From: JAMHWF01 sp964371405
GTDB taxonomy: Bacteria; Pseudomonadota; Gammaproteobacteria; Burkholderiales; Burkholderiaceae_C
Length of the DNA stretch: 64,000 nucleotides
NCBI GenBank assembly: GCA_964371405.1
Contig: CAYJLV010000004.1
Location: 104,743-168,742, forward strand
Reading direction: 5' to 3'
This document shows, one piece after another, positions 1-8,910 of this stretch (position 1 is the first letter of the stretch; each line of letters opens with the position of its first letter). Below the pieces are notes generated by a model, which worked only from the letters and a program-made list of their open reading frames with translations, was not told the DNA's origin and searched no databases. Position numbers and translations under genes: made by a program.

Positions 1-946
1 CGTCGACGACGAAGCCGGCGAGCTGCGACAGGTTGACCGGCTGGCGCACGAGCGGGCGCGACGACAGTTGCGACAGGTTCAGCAGCGCGTCGATCATGCT
101 GTTCATGCGCGCCGCAGCGCCGAGGACGCGGTCGAGATGGTCGTGGCCGGTCTTGTCGAGCGCGCCGCCGTAGTCCTCTTTGAGGATGCGCGCGAAGCCG
201 TCGACGACGCGCAGCGGCGCGCGCAGGTCGTGCGACACGGTGTACGAGAACGCCTCCTGCTCGCGCGCCGCGTCGCCCGCGTCGTCGACAGGCGGCGCCT
301 GCATCGGCGCCGCATCGCGCCCGGCTTCGAGCGGCCGCGCCGTGCCGAGGTGGCCGATGAAGCGGCCGCGGCCGTCGAACCGTGGCGCGCCGCGCAGCAG
401 CCAGCGGCTCGTCGTGCCGTCGGCTTCGCGTCGCGTGACGTGCAGGTCGACGATCGAGACCTTGGCGCACAGGCGCTCGCGCAGCGGGCCCGGCGGCGGC
501 GAGCCGGCATCGAAACGCTCCCATGCGGGCGCGGGTGGCTCCTGAGCTGCGCTCCAGGACGCCGGCGACGCAGTGGCCGGCGGCGTCAGGCGCAGCAAGC
601 GATGCGCGTCGTCGGTCTGCCACTGCCAGACGTCGAGCAACTCGACCAGCGTCTGGCGATCGAGGCGCGCCGCGCGCAACTCGCGATCGGCGCGCTGGCG
701 CGCCAGGCTGGCACCGCCGAGCGCCGCGACGCAGGCCAGCACGAGTGCCAATGCGAGCCAGGCGAGCGCGAGCTGCCAGAGGCCCTGGGGTCCGTCGACC
801 GCCCCTGCCGGCTCCGACGGCGGCGTACCGAGCCGCCATGACACGAGGCTGGCCAGCACCAGCGTGAACGCCAGCGCGGCGACGACGAGCGCGCCGCGGC
901 GCAGGCCGCCCGTGAGCAGGTCGCTGGCTCTATGCATGGAAACCAT
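1..946 (-). CDS. Sensor histidine kinase, N-terminal part (cut by window edge)
   Basis: The reading frame runs off the left edge, so only the input region, the H-box and the start of the ATPase-proximal part are visible (about 315 residues). Two hydrophobic segments lie near the N-terminus (around residues 15-37 and 53-77), followed by a PAS-like stretch. The H-box reads EQEAFSYTVSHDLRAPLRVV, a classical HisKA motif with the phospho-accepting His, followed by RMNSMIDALLNLSQLS typical of the second dimerisation helix. It is an inner-membrane sensor kinase; the ligand is not evident. Two in-frame ATGs nine bases apart are possible starts (946 and 937), neither with a strong ribosome binding site. 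It is divergent from an Hpt gene, which fits a phosphorelay, but partnership is inferred. Confidence 0.85.
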   Translation of the reverse strand, partial: MVSMHRASDLLTGGLRRGALVVAALAFTLVLASLVSWRLGTPPSEPAGAVDGPQGLWQLALAWLALALVLACVAALGGASLARQRADRELRAARLDRQTLVELLDVWQWQTDDAHRLLRLTPPATASPASWSAAQEPPAPAWERFDAGSPPPGPLRERLCAKVSIVDLHVTRREADGTTSRWLLRGAPRFDGRGRFIGHLGTARPLEAGRDAAPMQAPPVDDAGDAAREQEAFSYTVSHDLRAPLRVVDGFARILKEDYGGALDKTGHDHLDRVLGAAARMNSMIDALLNLSQLSSRPLVRQPVNLSQLAGFVVD

Positions 947-1182
947 TGTAGAGACACGGCTTGCACGCGCGCCGCGTGCGCGCTTGCGCTCAAGTCGCGC
1001 GAGCGCGCACCGAAAACAACTCGAAGGTGGCGGCGTCGAGAATGTGTGCAATGCTGCCGGTGCATGCAGGGTGCGGCTTGACGCAGGTGCACCACTGCTA
1101 CATTCTGAATCCAACGCCAATGCAGGGCGGGCGGCGCGACGATGCGCGGCGCCGGTCTCGCGAAGGCGGTCATGGCGTCAAC

Positions 1183-1602
1183 ATGGTGAATTCCGATCAT
1201 TCGTCAAGCGTACGTGCCGGCGTTGCCGATGCCGGCACTTCGGCGGATGAGGTGCTCGACGCCCAGGCGCTGGCGCGGCTGCGCGAACTCGATCCCGGCG
1301 GCAGGACCGGCTTGCTCGAGCGGGTACTGCGCGCCTTCGAAGTCTCGGTCGGGCGGCTCGTGCCGCAGCTCGAGCAGGGCCGCGCCAGCGGCGATCTGCA
1401 GGCGGTGGCGCACGTGGCGCACACGCTGAAGTCGTCGTCGGCGAGCATCGGCGCGCTGGAGTTGTCGCGGCTGTGCGCCGACTGCGAGCGGCGCGTGCGC
1501 GAATCGCGCGCCGACGGCCTCGACGCCGTGCTCGACGCGCTGACGCTGCAGATCGGCCGCACCGTCCAGGCTCTGAAGCATGAGCTGGCGGCGCGCGCAT
1601 GA
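1183..1602 (+). CDS. Hpt (histidine phosphotransfer) domain protein
   Basis: A 139-residue single-domain Hpt protein. The motif AHTLKSSSASIGA carries the phosphorylatable His, and the surrounding all-helical sequence matches the four-helix Hpt bundle. The frame is open further upstream to 961, but the ATG used here follows a GAAGGCGG-like ribosome binding site and starts just before the recognisable fold, so the upstream part is probably untranslated. Its stop overlaps the start of the next gene (ATGA), a receiver-GGDEF-EAL protein, so the two are almost certainly translationally coupled. Inference: it passes phosphate between a hybrid kinase and that receiver. The partial kinase upstream is on the opposite strand and no receiver domain is visible in the part present here. 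Confidence 0.85.
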   Translation: MVNSDHSSSVRAGVADAGTSADEVLDAQALARLRELDPGGRTGLLERVLRAFEVSVGRLVPQLEQGRASGDLQAVAHVAHTLKSSSASIGALELSRLCADCERRVRESRADGLDAVLDALTLQIGRTVQALKHELAARA

Positions 1603-3824
1603 ATCCCGCCGCCACGATCGACGACGACCGCGCCGAAGCGCCGAAGGTGCTGCTCGTCGACGACGACGAGGTCAACCTGCTGCTCACCTCGGCCGCGCTG
1701 CGCGAACGCGGCTTCGACGTGACCGAGGCGACCAGCGGCGAAGCTGCGCTGCGCCTGCTCGGCGACTGGCTGCCCGACGTGATCGTGCTCGACGCCATCA
1801 TGCCGGGGCTCGACGGCTTCCAGACCTGCCGCGAGGTGCGCGCAATGGCGGGCTTCGAGTCGATGCCGGTGCTGATGCTGACCGGCCTCGACGACGACGC
1901 CTCGATCACGCGCGCCTACGAGGCCGGCGCGACCGACTTCTTCGTCAAGTCGACGCAGTGGAGCCTGCTCGCGGGGCGGCTGCAGTACCTGCTGCGCAGC
2001 TCGCGCACGCGCCAGGAGCTCGAGCGCAGCAAGAGCAAGCTGGCGCGCGCGCAGGATCTGGCGCGCATGGGCAGCTTCGACTGGCGCGCGTCGGCCAAGT
2101 CGCTCGCGCTGTCGGTCGAGACGCTGCGCGTGTTCGGGTTCCCGCCGAACAAGTCGCTCGGCTTTCGCGGCCTGATGCGCATGGTGCCGGGCGGCGAGCG
2201 CCGCTCGTTCCTGCGCCTCGTGCGCGAGATCGTCGCGCACAACTCGGTGCTGTATGCCGACGTGACGGTCAAGCTGCCCGAGGGACAGCGCCAGCGCATC
2301 ATCCACGTCGAGGCCGAACCCGAGTTCAACGAGCACGGCGTCGTCGCCGGCTACACCGGCATCGTGCAGGACGTGACCGACCGTCGCGTTGCCGATCAGC
2401 AGATCCGGCACCTGGCGAACTTCGACACGCTGACCGGGCTGCCGAACCGGCGCCAGCTGATCTGGCGCACCGAGCGCGCGCTCGAGCAGGCGCGGCGCCT
2501 GGGCCACCAGTGCGCCGTGCTGCTGATCGACCTCGACCGCTTCAAGCTCGTCAACGACACGCTCGGCCACGCCGCCGGCGACGAGCTGCTGACCGAGGTG
2601 GCGCGCCGCCTGCGCAGCTGCGTGCGCCACAGCGATATGGTGCTCGAAGGCGCGCTCGAAGGCGTCGGCCAGCGCTCGCACCGCCTGCTCGAAGCCGTCG
2701 GCCGGCTCGGCGGCGACGAGTTCGTCGCGCTGCTGCCCGAAGTGGCCGACGAGCGCGACGCCGAGCGCGTCGCCAACCGCATCATCGACCTGATGCGCGA
2801 GCCGATCTACGTCACCGGCCAGGACTGCTTCGTCACGGCCAGCGTCGGCATCGCGCTGTACCCGCGCGACGGCGAGACGGTCGCCGATCTGCTGCGCAAT
2901 TCCGACGTCGCGATGTACGCGGTCAAGGCGCAGGGTCGCAACGCGGCGACTCTCTACCACCCGCAGCTCGCCGGCCGCGGGCGCCAGAAGCTCGAGCTCG
3001 AGAGCGCGCTGCACAAGGCGATCGAGCGCGACGAGCTAGTGCTGCACTACCAGCCCAAGGTCGACGTGCGCGCCGCGAAGATGGTCGGAGTCGAGGCGCT
3101 GATGCGCTGGCAGCGCGGCGACCAGCTGATTCCGCCGGGCGACTTCATCCCGCTGGCCGAGGAGTCGGGGCTGATCATTCCGCTGTCGGAGTGGGCGATC
3201 CGCCAGGCGGCGCGCCAGGCCAAGGCCTGGCAGCTGAGCTTCGGCTTCGCCGACTCGATCGCCGTCAACCTGCCGAATCAGCTTTTCGAGCGCACCGACC
3301 TCGTCGAGCACATTCACGATGCCGTGTCGCACTACGGCGTGCCGCACCATTCGATCGAGCTCGAGATCACCGAGACGGGCCTGATGAAGGATCTGCAGAA
3401 CGTGATTCCGTCGCTGCACCGGCTCAACGAGATCGGCGTCGAGATCTCGATCGACGACTTCGGTACCGGCTACTCGTCCCTGGCCTATCTGACGACGCTG
3501 CCGATCAGCGAACTCAAGGTCGACCGCTCGTTCATCCGCGATCTCGGCATCACGCCGCAGAGCGCGGCGATTGCCACAGCCATCATCGCGCTGGCGCGCT
3601 CGCTGGGCCTGCGCGTCGTCGCCGAGGGCGTCGAGACGCTGCGCCAGATGGACGTGCTGCACCGGCTCGGCTGCAGCGTGATGCAGGGCTTCCTGTTCAG
3701 CAAGCCGCTGCCTCCCGACGAACTCGAAGCCTGGCTGCGCCAGACCGTGTTGCCGCGCAAGGCGCCGTGGATCGTGCCCGCTGACGGCGACGCCGCGCCG
3801 CAGGCCGCCGCCGGGCCTGGCTGA
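1599..3824 (+). CDS. Response regulator with PAS-like, GGDEF and EAL domains (c-di-GMP turnover)
   Basis: 741 residues. The N-terminal receiver (about 15-130) has the acidic pocket DDD at 21-23, phospho-acceptor Asp65 in VLDAIMPG and the conserved Lys near 117. A PAS-like segment (about 150-262) ends in TGIVQDVTDR. The GGDEF domain (about 270-455) keeps the exact GGDEF motif at 371-375. The EAL domain (about 465-715) keeps EAL at 499-501 and DDFGTGYSS at 619-627, so it looks catalytically competent as a phosphodiesterase. An extra segment of about 20 residues sits directly before GGDEF. The gene is coupled to the Hpt gene by a 4-bp overlap, so phosphorelay control of c-di-GMP synthesis or breakdown is the natural inference. 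Which activity dominates cannot be told from sequence. Confidence 0.93.
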   Translation: MNPAATIDDDRAEAPKVLLVDDDEVNLLLTSAALRERGFDVTEATSGEAALRLLGDWLPDVIVLDAIMPGLDGFQTCREVRAMAGFESMPVLMLTGLDDDASITRAYEAGATDFFVKSTQWSLLAGRLQYLLRSSRTRQELERSKSKLARAQDLARMGSFDWRASAKSLALSVETLRVFGFPPNKSLGFRGLMRMVPGGERRSFLRLVREIVAHNSVLYADVTVKLPEGQRQRIIHVEAEPEFNEHGVVAGYTGIVQDVTDRRVADQQIRHLANFDTLTGLPNRRQLIWRTERALEQARRLGHQCAVLLIDLDRFKLVNDTLGHAAGDELLTEVARRLRSCVRHSDMVLEGALEGVGQRSHRLLEAVGRLGGDEFVALLPEVADERDAERVANRIIDLMREPIYVTGQDCFVTASVGIALYPRDGETVADLLRNSDVAMYAVKAQGRNAATLYHPQLAGRGRQKLELESALHKAIERDELVLHYQPKVDVRAAKMVGVEALMRWQRGDQLIPPGDFIPLAEESGLIIPLSEWAIRQAARQAKAWQLSFGFADSIAVNLPNQLFERTDLVEHIHDAVSHYGVPHHSIELEITETGLMKDLQNVIPSLHRLNEIGVEISIDDFGTGYSSLAYLTTLPISELKVDRSFIRDLGITPQSAAIATAIIALARSLGLRVVAEGVETLRQMDVLHRLGCSVMQGFLFSKPLPPDELEAWLRQTVLPRKAPWIVPADGDAAPQAAAGPG

Positions 3825-3841
3825 ACGCTCCTTATCACGTC

Positions 3842-5659
3842 ATGGAGTCGACCCGCCCGATGCCGCTGCGCGATGCAGCCGCGCCGCCCTCCGCACCAAC
3901 CGCGCAACTCGCCAAGGCGGCGCTGCGCCGGCTCGCGCAGGCCAAGCTCGAACCGACGCCCGAGAACTTTGCCCGCGCCTACGACGAGGAGCAGGGCATC
4001 GCGCCGCGGCCGGTGCTGCCGGCGCGCGCGCTGCCGCTGCTGCAGCGCATGGCGGGTGCGCTGCTGCGCGACGAGGCCGCGCGCGACACGCTGGTGCAGT
4101 CGTTTGTGCGCGGGCGCTGGCAGCAGGCCGAGCAGCAGCTCGGCGCGCAGGCGGGCGACGACGGCGCGCGCGCCGACGGCTGGGCTGCGCTGATCGAGCA
4201 ACTTCTCGCCGGCGTCGAGCGCGGCAGCCGCCAGTGGACGCGCGCGCGCCGCAAGGATGGCGTGCAACGCGTGCTCGCCGGCAGCCGCGGCGACGCGCAG
4301 CGCCTGCAGCACCGTCTGTCGCAACTCGTCGCGAGCTGGGAGGGCGACGCCGACGATGCGACGCTGGCCGAAGGCGGCGGGTCACCGATAGACGCCGCGC
4401 CCGAATCGCCGCAGGCCGAGGCCGCGACGGCCCGGCCGCTGCCCCGCGCTGAAGAAGCGCCCGATCTCGCGCCGTGGTCGGCCAGCGTCATGGCGCTCGG
4501 CGACACGGTCCAGTGCGCGCTCCCGGTCGACACCCAGCGCGGCGGCGCGCTCGCCGCGTCGCTGCAAGACGTGCTCGCGAGCGTCGGTGCCGGCGGCGCG
4601 ACGAGCGCACTCGCCGACGCGCTGGCGCGCGACTGCGACGAGGCGCGCCACTTGCTGCGCCAGCGCCGGCAGGCGTTCGAGCAGATGCGCGTGCTGTGCA
4701 GCGATCTCGCCGACGGCCTGACCGAGATCGCCGAGGACGACAGCTGGGCGCAGGGGCAGTCCAAGGCGATGCGCGAGCGCCTGGCCGAGGAGCCGACCGC
4801 GCGCGCGCTGCGCTCGGCCGGCGAGCTGCTGCGCGAGACGCGCGAGCGTCAGCGCGGGCTCCGGCACGAGCGGCAGAAGGCGCGCGACGCGCTGAAGCTC
4901 CATATCCAGCAGATGCTCGCCGAACTCGGCGAGCTCGGCATGCAGACCGGGCGGTTCCAGGAGAGCGTCGGCCGCCATGCCGACGTCGTCGAAAGCGCCG
5001 ACTCGCTGGAGAGCCTGGCCGACGCCGTGCGCCAGATGGTCGCCGAGAGTCGCGCGATGCACGAGATGGTTGGCCAGACGCAGCAGCGGCTGCAGGCCGA
5101 GCATGGGCGCGCCGCCGAACTCGCCGAGCGCGTGCGCATGCTCGAGGACGAATTGCGCCAGCTCTCCGACGAAGTCTCGACCGATCCGCTGACGCAGATC
5201 GCCAACCGCCGCGGCCTGCAGCAGGTGTTCGAGGCCGAGAGCGCACGCGCCGAACGCAACGGCGTGCCGATCGCGATTGCGCTGCTCGACATCGACAACT
5301 TCAAGAAGCTCAATGACCGCCTCGGCCACGGCGCCGGCGACCAGGCACTGAAGGCGCTGGCCGAGCGCGTCAAGCAGCAGCTGAGGCCGGCCGACGCCGT
5401 CGCCCGCTACGGCGGCGAGGAGTTCGTCGTGATGCTGCCCGACGCGACCATCGAGCAGGGCCGCGAAGTGCTCACGCGCATGCAGCGCGCATTGACGGCG
5501 GCGCTGTTCATGCACGACGAGGAGCAGGTCTTCGTCACCTTCTCGGCGGGGCTGACGCACTACCGCGCCGGCGAGAGCATCGAACAGGCGCTCGACCGCG
5601 CCGACGAGGCGCTCTACGAGGCCAAGCGCACGGGGAAGAACCGGACCTGCGTGGCTTGA
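3842..5659 (+). CDS. GGEEF-type diguanylate cyclase, cytoplasmic
   Basis: 605 residues with no obvious membrane segment. The first 430 residues are Ala/Arg/Glu-rich and largely helical; the stretch around 330-430 looks like a coiled coil leading into the catalytic domain. The GGDEF domain (about 440-605) has DPLTQIANRRGL, DIDNFKKLNDRLGHGAGD and the active-site GGEEF. The inhibitory I-site RPAD lies exactly five residues before GGEEF, so product inhibition by c-di-GMP is expected. It follows the receiver-GGDEF-EAL gene by 17 bp and probably shares its transcript. A second in-frame ATG six codons downstream is an alternative start. Two c-di-GMP enzymes in tandem suggest one signalling locus; the input to this cyclase is unknown. 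Confidence 0.92.
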   Translation: MESTRPMPLRDAAAPPSAPTAQLAKAALRRLAQAKLEPTPENFARAYDEEQGIAPRPVLPARALPLLQRMAGALLRDEAARDTLVQSFVRGRWQQAEQQLGAQAGDDGARADGWAALIEQLLAGVERGSRQWTRARRKDGVQRVLAGSRGDAQRLQHRLSQLVASWEGDADDATLAEGGGSPIDAAPESPQAEAATARPLPRAEEAPDLAPWSASVMALGDTVQCALPVDTQRGGALAASLQDVLASVGAGGATSALADALARDCDEARHLLRQRRQAFEQMRVLCSDLADGLTEIAEDDSWAQGQSKAMRERLAEEPTARALRSAGELLRETRERQRGLRHERQKARDALKLHIQQMLAELGELGMQTGRFQESVGRHADVVESADSLESLADAVRQMVAESRAMHEMVGQTQQRLQAEHGRAAELAERVRMLEDELRQLSDEVSTDPLTQIANRRGLQQVFEAESARAERNGVPIAIALLDIDNFKKLNDRLGHGAGDQALKALAERVKQQLRPADAVARYGGEEFVVMLPDATIEQGREVLTRMQRALTAALFMHDEEQVFVTFSAGLTHYRAGESIEQALDRADEALYEAKRTGKNRTCVA

Positions 5660-5671
5660 GGGCCCGCACGA

Positions 5672-5759
<88 letters not shown>

Positions 5760-5788
5760 TCTGTCCGCTGTGCGAAGACTCGCCAGAA

Positions 5789-6625
5789 CTACCCCTGAAG
5801 GATAGCGCCCGGCTCCTGCTGGCGTTCACACCCCACCTGCACCACTTCGCGCGCGCTGCCGTCGATGCGCACCGCCGTCAGCTTGCCGCCCCACACGCAG
5901 CCGGTGTCGAGCGCGAGCAGGTCGGGGCGCTCGACGAGGCCGAGCGTCGACCAGTGACCGAACGCGATCGGCGTTCCGGCCGTGCGCCGACCCGGCGCGT
6001 CGAACCACGGGAACAGCCCCGGCGGCGCGCTGGCCGCGCTTTCCTTGGTCGACAGGTCGAGCGTGCCGTCGGCGGTGACGAAGCGCACGCGCGTCAGCAC
6101 GTTGATGATGAAGCGCAGGCGCGCCGTGTCGGCCAGCGCGCTGTCCCAGCGCAGTGTCTCGTTGCCGTACATCACTCGCAGGAAGTTGGCGAGGCCGTCG
6201 CCCTGCAGCAGCGCCTCGACTTCGCCTGCGAGTGCGAGCGTCGTCGGCAGGTCCCATTGCGGCACGACGCCGGCGTGCACCATCAGCCAGCCGTGCGCGT
6301 GGCAGGCCATGCGTTGACGGCGCAGCCAGTGCAGCAGCGCTTCGCGGTCGGGCGCGCCGAGCACGTCGTCGAGCGTGTCGTTGTAGTGCGGCGCGCGCGC
6401 ACCGCTGGCGACGGCCAGCAGGTGCAGGTCGTGGTTGCCGAGCAGGCTGGTCGCTGCGCCGCCGAGCCCCTGCAGACGGCGCAGCGTCGCCAGCGACTGT
6501 GTGCCGCGGTTGACCAGGTCGCCGAGGATGTAGAGGTGGTCGCGCGACGGCGAGAAGCCGATCTCGGCGAGCAGGTGTTCCAGCGCGTCGCAGCAGCCCT
6601 GAACGTCGCCGACGAGGTAGTTCAT
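5789..6625 (-). CDS. apaH: Bis(5'-nucleosyl)-tetraphosphatase, symmetrical (ApaH)
   Basis: 278 residues, normal ApaH length. It begins MNYLVGDVQGCCDAL and contains LGDLVNRGTQS and LLGNHDLHLL, the GDxxG / GDxxxRG / GNHD signature of calcineurin-like metallophosphatases, and the N-terminal GDVQGC is diagnostic of ApaH. Known function: symmetrical hydrolysis of Ap4A to two ADP, and removal of Np4-type caps from RNA, in the cytoplasm. A later His-rich stretch (VHAGVVPQW) supplies further metal ligands. It is divergent from a CNNM-type membrane protein gene across a 68-bp gap. In many proteobacteria apaH sits with ksgA or pdxA, which is not the case here. Confidence 0.96.
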   Translation of the reverse strand: MNYLVGDVQGCCDALEHLLAEIGFSPSRDHLYILGDLVNRGTQSLATLRRLQGLGGAATSLLGNHDLHLLAVASGARAPHYNDTLDDVLGAPDREALLHWLRRQRMACHAHGWLMVHAGVVPQWDLPTTLALAGEVEALLQGDGLANFLRVMYGNETLRWDSALADTARLRFIINVLTRVRFVTADGTLDLSTKESAASAPPGLFPWFDAPGRRTAGTPIAFGHWSTLGLVERPDLLALDTGCVWGGKLTAVRIDGSAREVVQVGCERQQEPGAILQG

Positions 6626-6693
6626 GGGGTCATTCTGCTACGCTGCGGTGTCATCGCTGTCGCGCACCGGCCCCGCTGCCCGGTGCGCCCCCC

Positions 6694-8007
6694 ATGGACG
6701 TCGCGCTGCTCGCCTTCCTGATCCTGCTCAACGGTGTGTTCGCCATGTCGGAGATGGCGCTTACGGCGAGCCGCAAGGTCCGGCTGCAGGTGATGCAGGA
6801 GGCCGGCGAAGCGGGAGTCGGCGCCGCGATCGATCTGCACGACAACCCGACCAAGTTTCTCTCGACGGTGCAGATCGGCATCACGTCGATCGGCGTGCTC
6901 AACGGCATCGTCGGCGAGGCAGCGTTCGCCCAGCCGCTGGCGGCGTGGTCGCAGCGCGTGTTCGACATCGGCGAGCGCGCCGCGCACTTCAGCGCCACCG
7001 GCCTCGTCGTCGTCATCATCACGTTCCTCACGATCATCTTCGGCGAGCTGGTGCCCAAGCGTCTCGGCCAGATGTACCCGGAGACGGTGGCGCGCCTCGT
7101 CGCGCCGCCGATGGAGTGGCTGTCGCTGCTGGCGCGACCCTTCGTGCGGCTGCTCACCTTCACGACGGAGGCCGTGCTGCGATTGCTCGGCATCCGCGGC
7201 AGCCCGAGCCGCGCCGTCACCGAGGAAGAGATCGCCGCCAGCCTGGAAGAAGGGCTCGATGCCGGCGTGATCGAGGCGCACGAGCACCAGATGGTGCGCA
7301 ACGTGTTCCGCCTCGACGAGCGCCAGATCGGCTCGATGATGGTGCCGCGCGCCGAGGTCACCTGGCTCGACGCCGCCGCGCCGCGCGATGACGTGCTGCG
7401 CACGATCGCCGACCAGGAGCACTCGCGCTACCCCGTGTGTCGCGGCGGCCTCGACGACGTGCTGGGCATCGTCTCGGCGCAGACGCTGCTGCAGCAGGCG
7501 CTGCAGGGGCGCGAGCTGTCGCTGACCGAGAGCCTCGAGCCGCCTGTGTTCGTGCCCGAGACGCTGTCGGGCATGGGGCTGCTCGAGAGCTTTCGCGCCG
7601 CGAGTGCGCGGCTGGTGTTCGTCGTCGACGAATACGGCGAGGTGCAGGGCGTGATCACGGTGCGCGACGTGCTCGAGGCGATCACCGGCGAGTTCAGCAC
7701 CGAGTCCGCCGACGATGCCTGGGCCGTGCAGCGCACCGACGGCAGCTGGCTGCTCGACGGCCTGATCCCGGTGCCCGAGCTGAAGGACCGCCTCACGCTG
7801 AAGGACCTCCCCGAGGAGGAGCGCGGACGCTACAACACACTGGCCGGCATGATCATGCTGCTGCTCGGGCGGCTGCCGAACACGGCGGATGCCGTCGAGT
7901 GGGGCGGCTGGCGCTTCGAGGTCGTCGACCTCGACGGCAAGCGCGTCGACAAGGTGCTGGCCAGCGCGCTCGAGGAAACCTCGAGCGACGTCGCCGTCGG
8001 CGACTGA
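6694..8007 (+). CDS. CNNM/CorC-type membrane protein with CBS pair (hemolysin family)
   Basis: 437 residues. The N-terminal CNNM (DUF21) domain (about 1-190) has several hydrophobic helices and the start MDVALLAFLILLNGVFAMSE typical of the family. Two CBS domains follow (about 210-340), recognisable by VPRAEVTWLD and VVDEYGEVQGVITVRDVLE. A C-terminal CorC/HlyC-like domain (about 355-430) contains DGLIPVPELKDRL. Family members (YfjD, YtfL, MpfA, CNNM) are linked to Mg2+ export or to polyamine or toxin tolerance; the substrate here is not shown. The older label hemolysin is historical. It is divergent from apaH and converges with the IclR gene 12 bp away. Confidence 0.9.
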   Translation: MDVALLAFLILLNGVFAMSEMALTASRKVRLQVMQEAGEAGVGAAIDLHDNPTKFLSTVQIGITSIGVLNGIVGEAAFAQPLAAWSQRVFDIGERAAHFSATGLVVVIITFLTIIFGELVPKRLGQMYPETVARLVAPPMEWLSLLARPFVRLLTFTTEAVLRLLGIRGSPSRAVTEEEIAASLEEGLDAGVIEAHEHQMVRNVFRLDERQIGSMMVPRAEVTWLDAAAPRDDVLRTIADQEHSRYPVCRGGLDDVLGIVSAQTLLQQALQGRELSLTESLEPPVFVPETLSGMGLLESFRAASARLVFVVDEYGEVQGVITVRDVLEAITGEFSTESADDAWAVQRTDGSWLLDGLIPVPELKDRLTLKDLPEEERGRYNTLAGMIMLLLGRLPNTADAVEWGGWRFEVVDLDGKRVDKVLASALEETSSDVAVGD

Positions 8008-8019
8008 CGCGGCGCCGCT

Positions 8020-8811
8020 TCAGGCCGCTGCGCGCGCGCCGAGCCGCTCGGACAATTCCTGCGCGCAGCGCCGCAGCGCCGTCGCGAGCGCGCCGTCGGG
8101 CCGCGTGTCGAACACCGGCGTCAGGCCGATCGCCGTGACGGCGAGCACGATCGAGCCGCTGTCGTCGAACACCGGCGCCGAGATCGCACTGACGCCCGGC
8201 ACCGCCGTCTCGTCGACGCGGCACAGACCCAGCGCGCGCACCTCGTCGAGTTCGCGCTGGAACGCGGCGTCGTGCGCCGTCGGCGTGTCGCCGCGCATCT
8301 CGTGCATCGCATCCGCCGCCAGCGCCGCCTGCACCGTCTCGCGCGGCAGGAAAGCTGCGAAGAGGCGGCCCGATGCCGTGTCGCGCAGGCTCATCACCGT
8401 GCCGTGGCGCATGTCCACGTGCACCAGCGTCGGCGCCTCCTCGACGCGCACGATCGTCGGCCCGCGGTTGCCCCAGACGGCGAGCGCCACGGTGTGGCCG
8501 ATAGCCTGCGCCAGCTCGGCGATGCGCGGCGTCGCCAGCCGCACCGGGTCGAACTGCTGCAGGCTCAGCAGGCCCAGCTGCAGCGCCAGCGGCCCGAGGC
8601 CGTAGCGCCCCGAGCCGGCGTCCTGCTCGACCAGCCCGAGCTTGCCGAAGCTCACCAGGTACGGGTGGGCCTTGGCCGGCGCCATACCGGCCTCGCGCGC
8701 CAGATCCTTCAGCGCCATCGGCCGACCGTGGTGGGCGAGTGCCAGCAGCAGCTGGCCGCCGACCTCGATGCTCTGGATGCCGCGCTGCTGCGGGGTGCGG
8801 TTGCTGTTCAA
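8020..8811 (-). CDS. IclR-family transcriptional regulator of the adjacent homogentisate operon
   Basis: 263 residues, normal IclR size. The N-terminal winged helix (about 12-75) includes IQSIEVGGQLLLALA and PMALKDLAREAGMAPAKAHP; the C-terminal effector domain contains GPLALQLGLLSL and RHGTVMSLRDTASGRLFAAF. The start is a TTG preceded by GGAAC; upstream ATGs in the frame are closed by a stop. It is divergent from the catabolic operon containing hmgA and fahA, so it most likely controls that operon in response to a pathway aromatic acid; this is context-based. A perfect inverted repeat covers its own start codon, a plausible autoregulatory operator. Confidence 0.88.
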   Translation of the reverse strand: MNSNRTPQQRGIQSIEVGGQLLLALAHHGRPMALKDLAREAGMAPAKAHPYLVSFGKLGLVEQDAGSGRYGLGPLALQLGLLSLQQFDPVRLATPRIAELAQAIGHTVALAVWGNRGPTIVRVEEAPTLVHVDMRHGTVMSLRDTASGRLFAAFLPRETVQAALAADAMHEMRGDTPTAHDAAFQRELDEVRALGLCRVDETAVPGVSAISAPVFDDSGSIVLAVTAIGLTPVFDTRPDGALATALRRCAQELSERLGARAAA

Positions 8812-8832
8812 TTCAGTTCCGATTAGCTGAAT
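8811..8832. promoter_or_regulatory. Inverted repeat at the iclR-like start, candidate operator
   Basis: ATTCAG-N10-CTGAAT is a perfect 6-bp inverted repeat spanning the TTG start codon of the IclR-type gene and its 5' leader, in the divergent gap to the homogentisate operon. Binding here would block the regulator's own transcription. The assignment to IclR is inferred from position only. Confidence 0.4.
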
Positions 8833-8854
8833 GCATTAGACTTTATTGAACAAC

Positions 8855-8868
8855 TTGATTAAGATCAA
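8855..8868. promoter_or_regulatory. Perfect FNR/ANR box upstream of homogentisate operon
   Basis: TTGATTAAGATCAA matches the consensus TTGAT-N4-ATCAA at every defined position, and the palindrome extends one base further on each side. It lies between the IclR-type gene and the catabolic operon. The centre is about 49 bp from the MBL start and about 50 bp from the IclR start. A class II activation geometry would leave only an 8-nt leader, so repression in low oxygen is at least as likely as activation. Confidence 0.65.
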
Positions 8869-8910
8869 GGTTCAGATTCGCCCTACGCAACATTGTCGAT
8901 TGGAGTCCGC

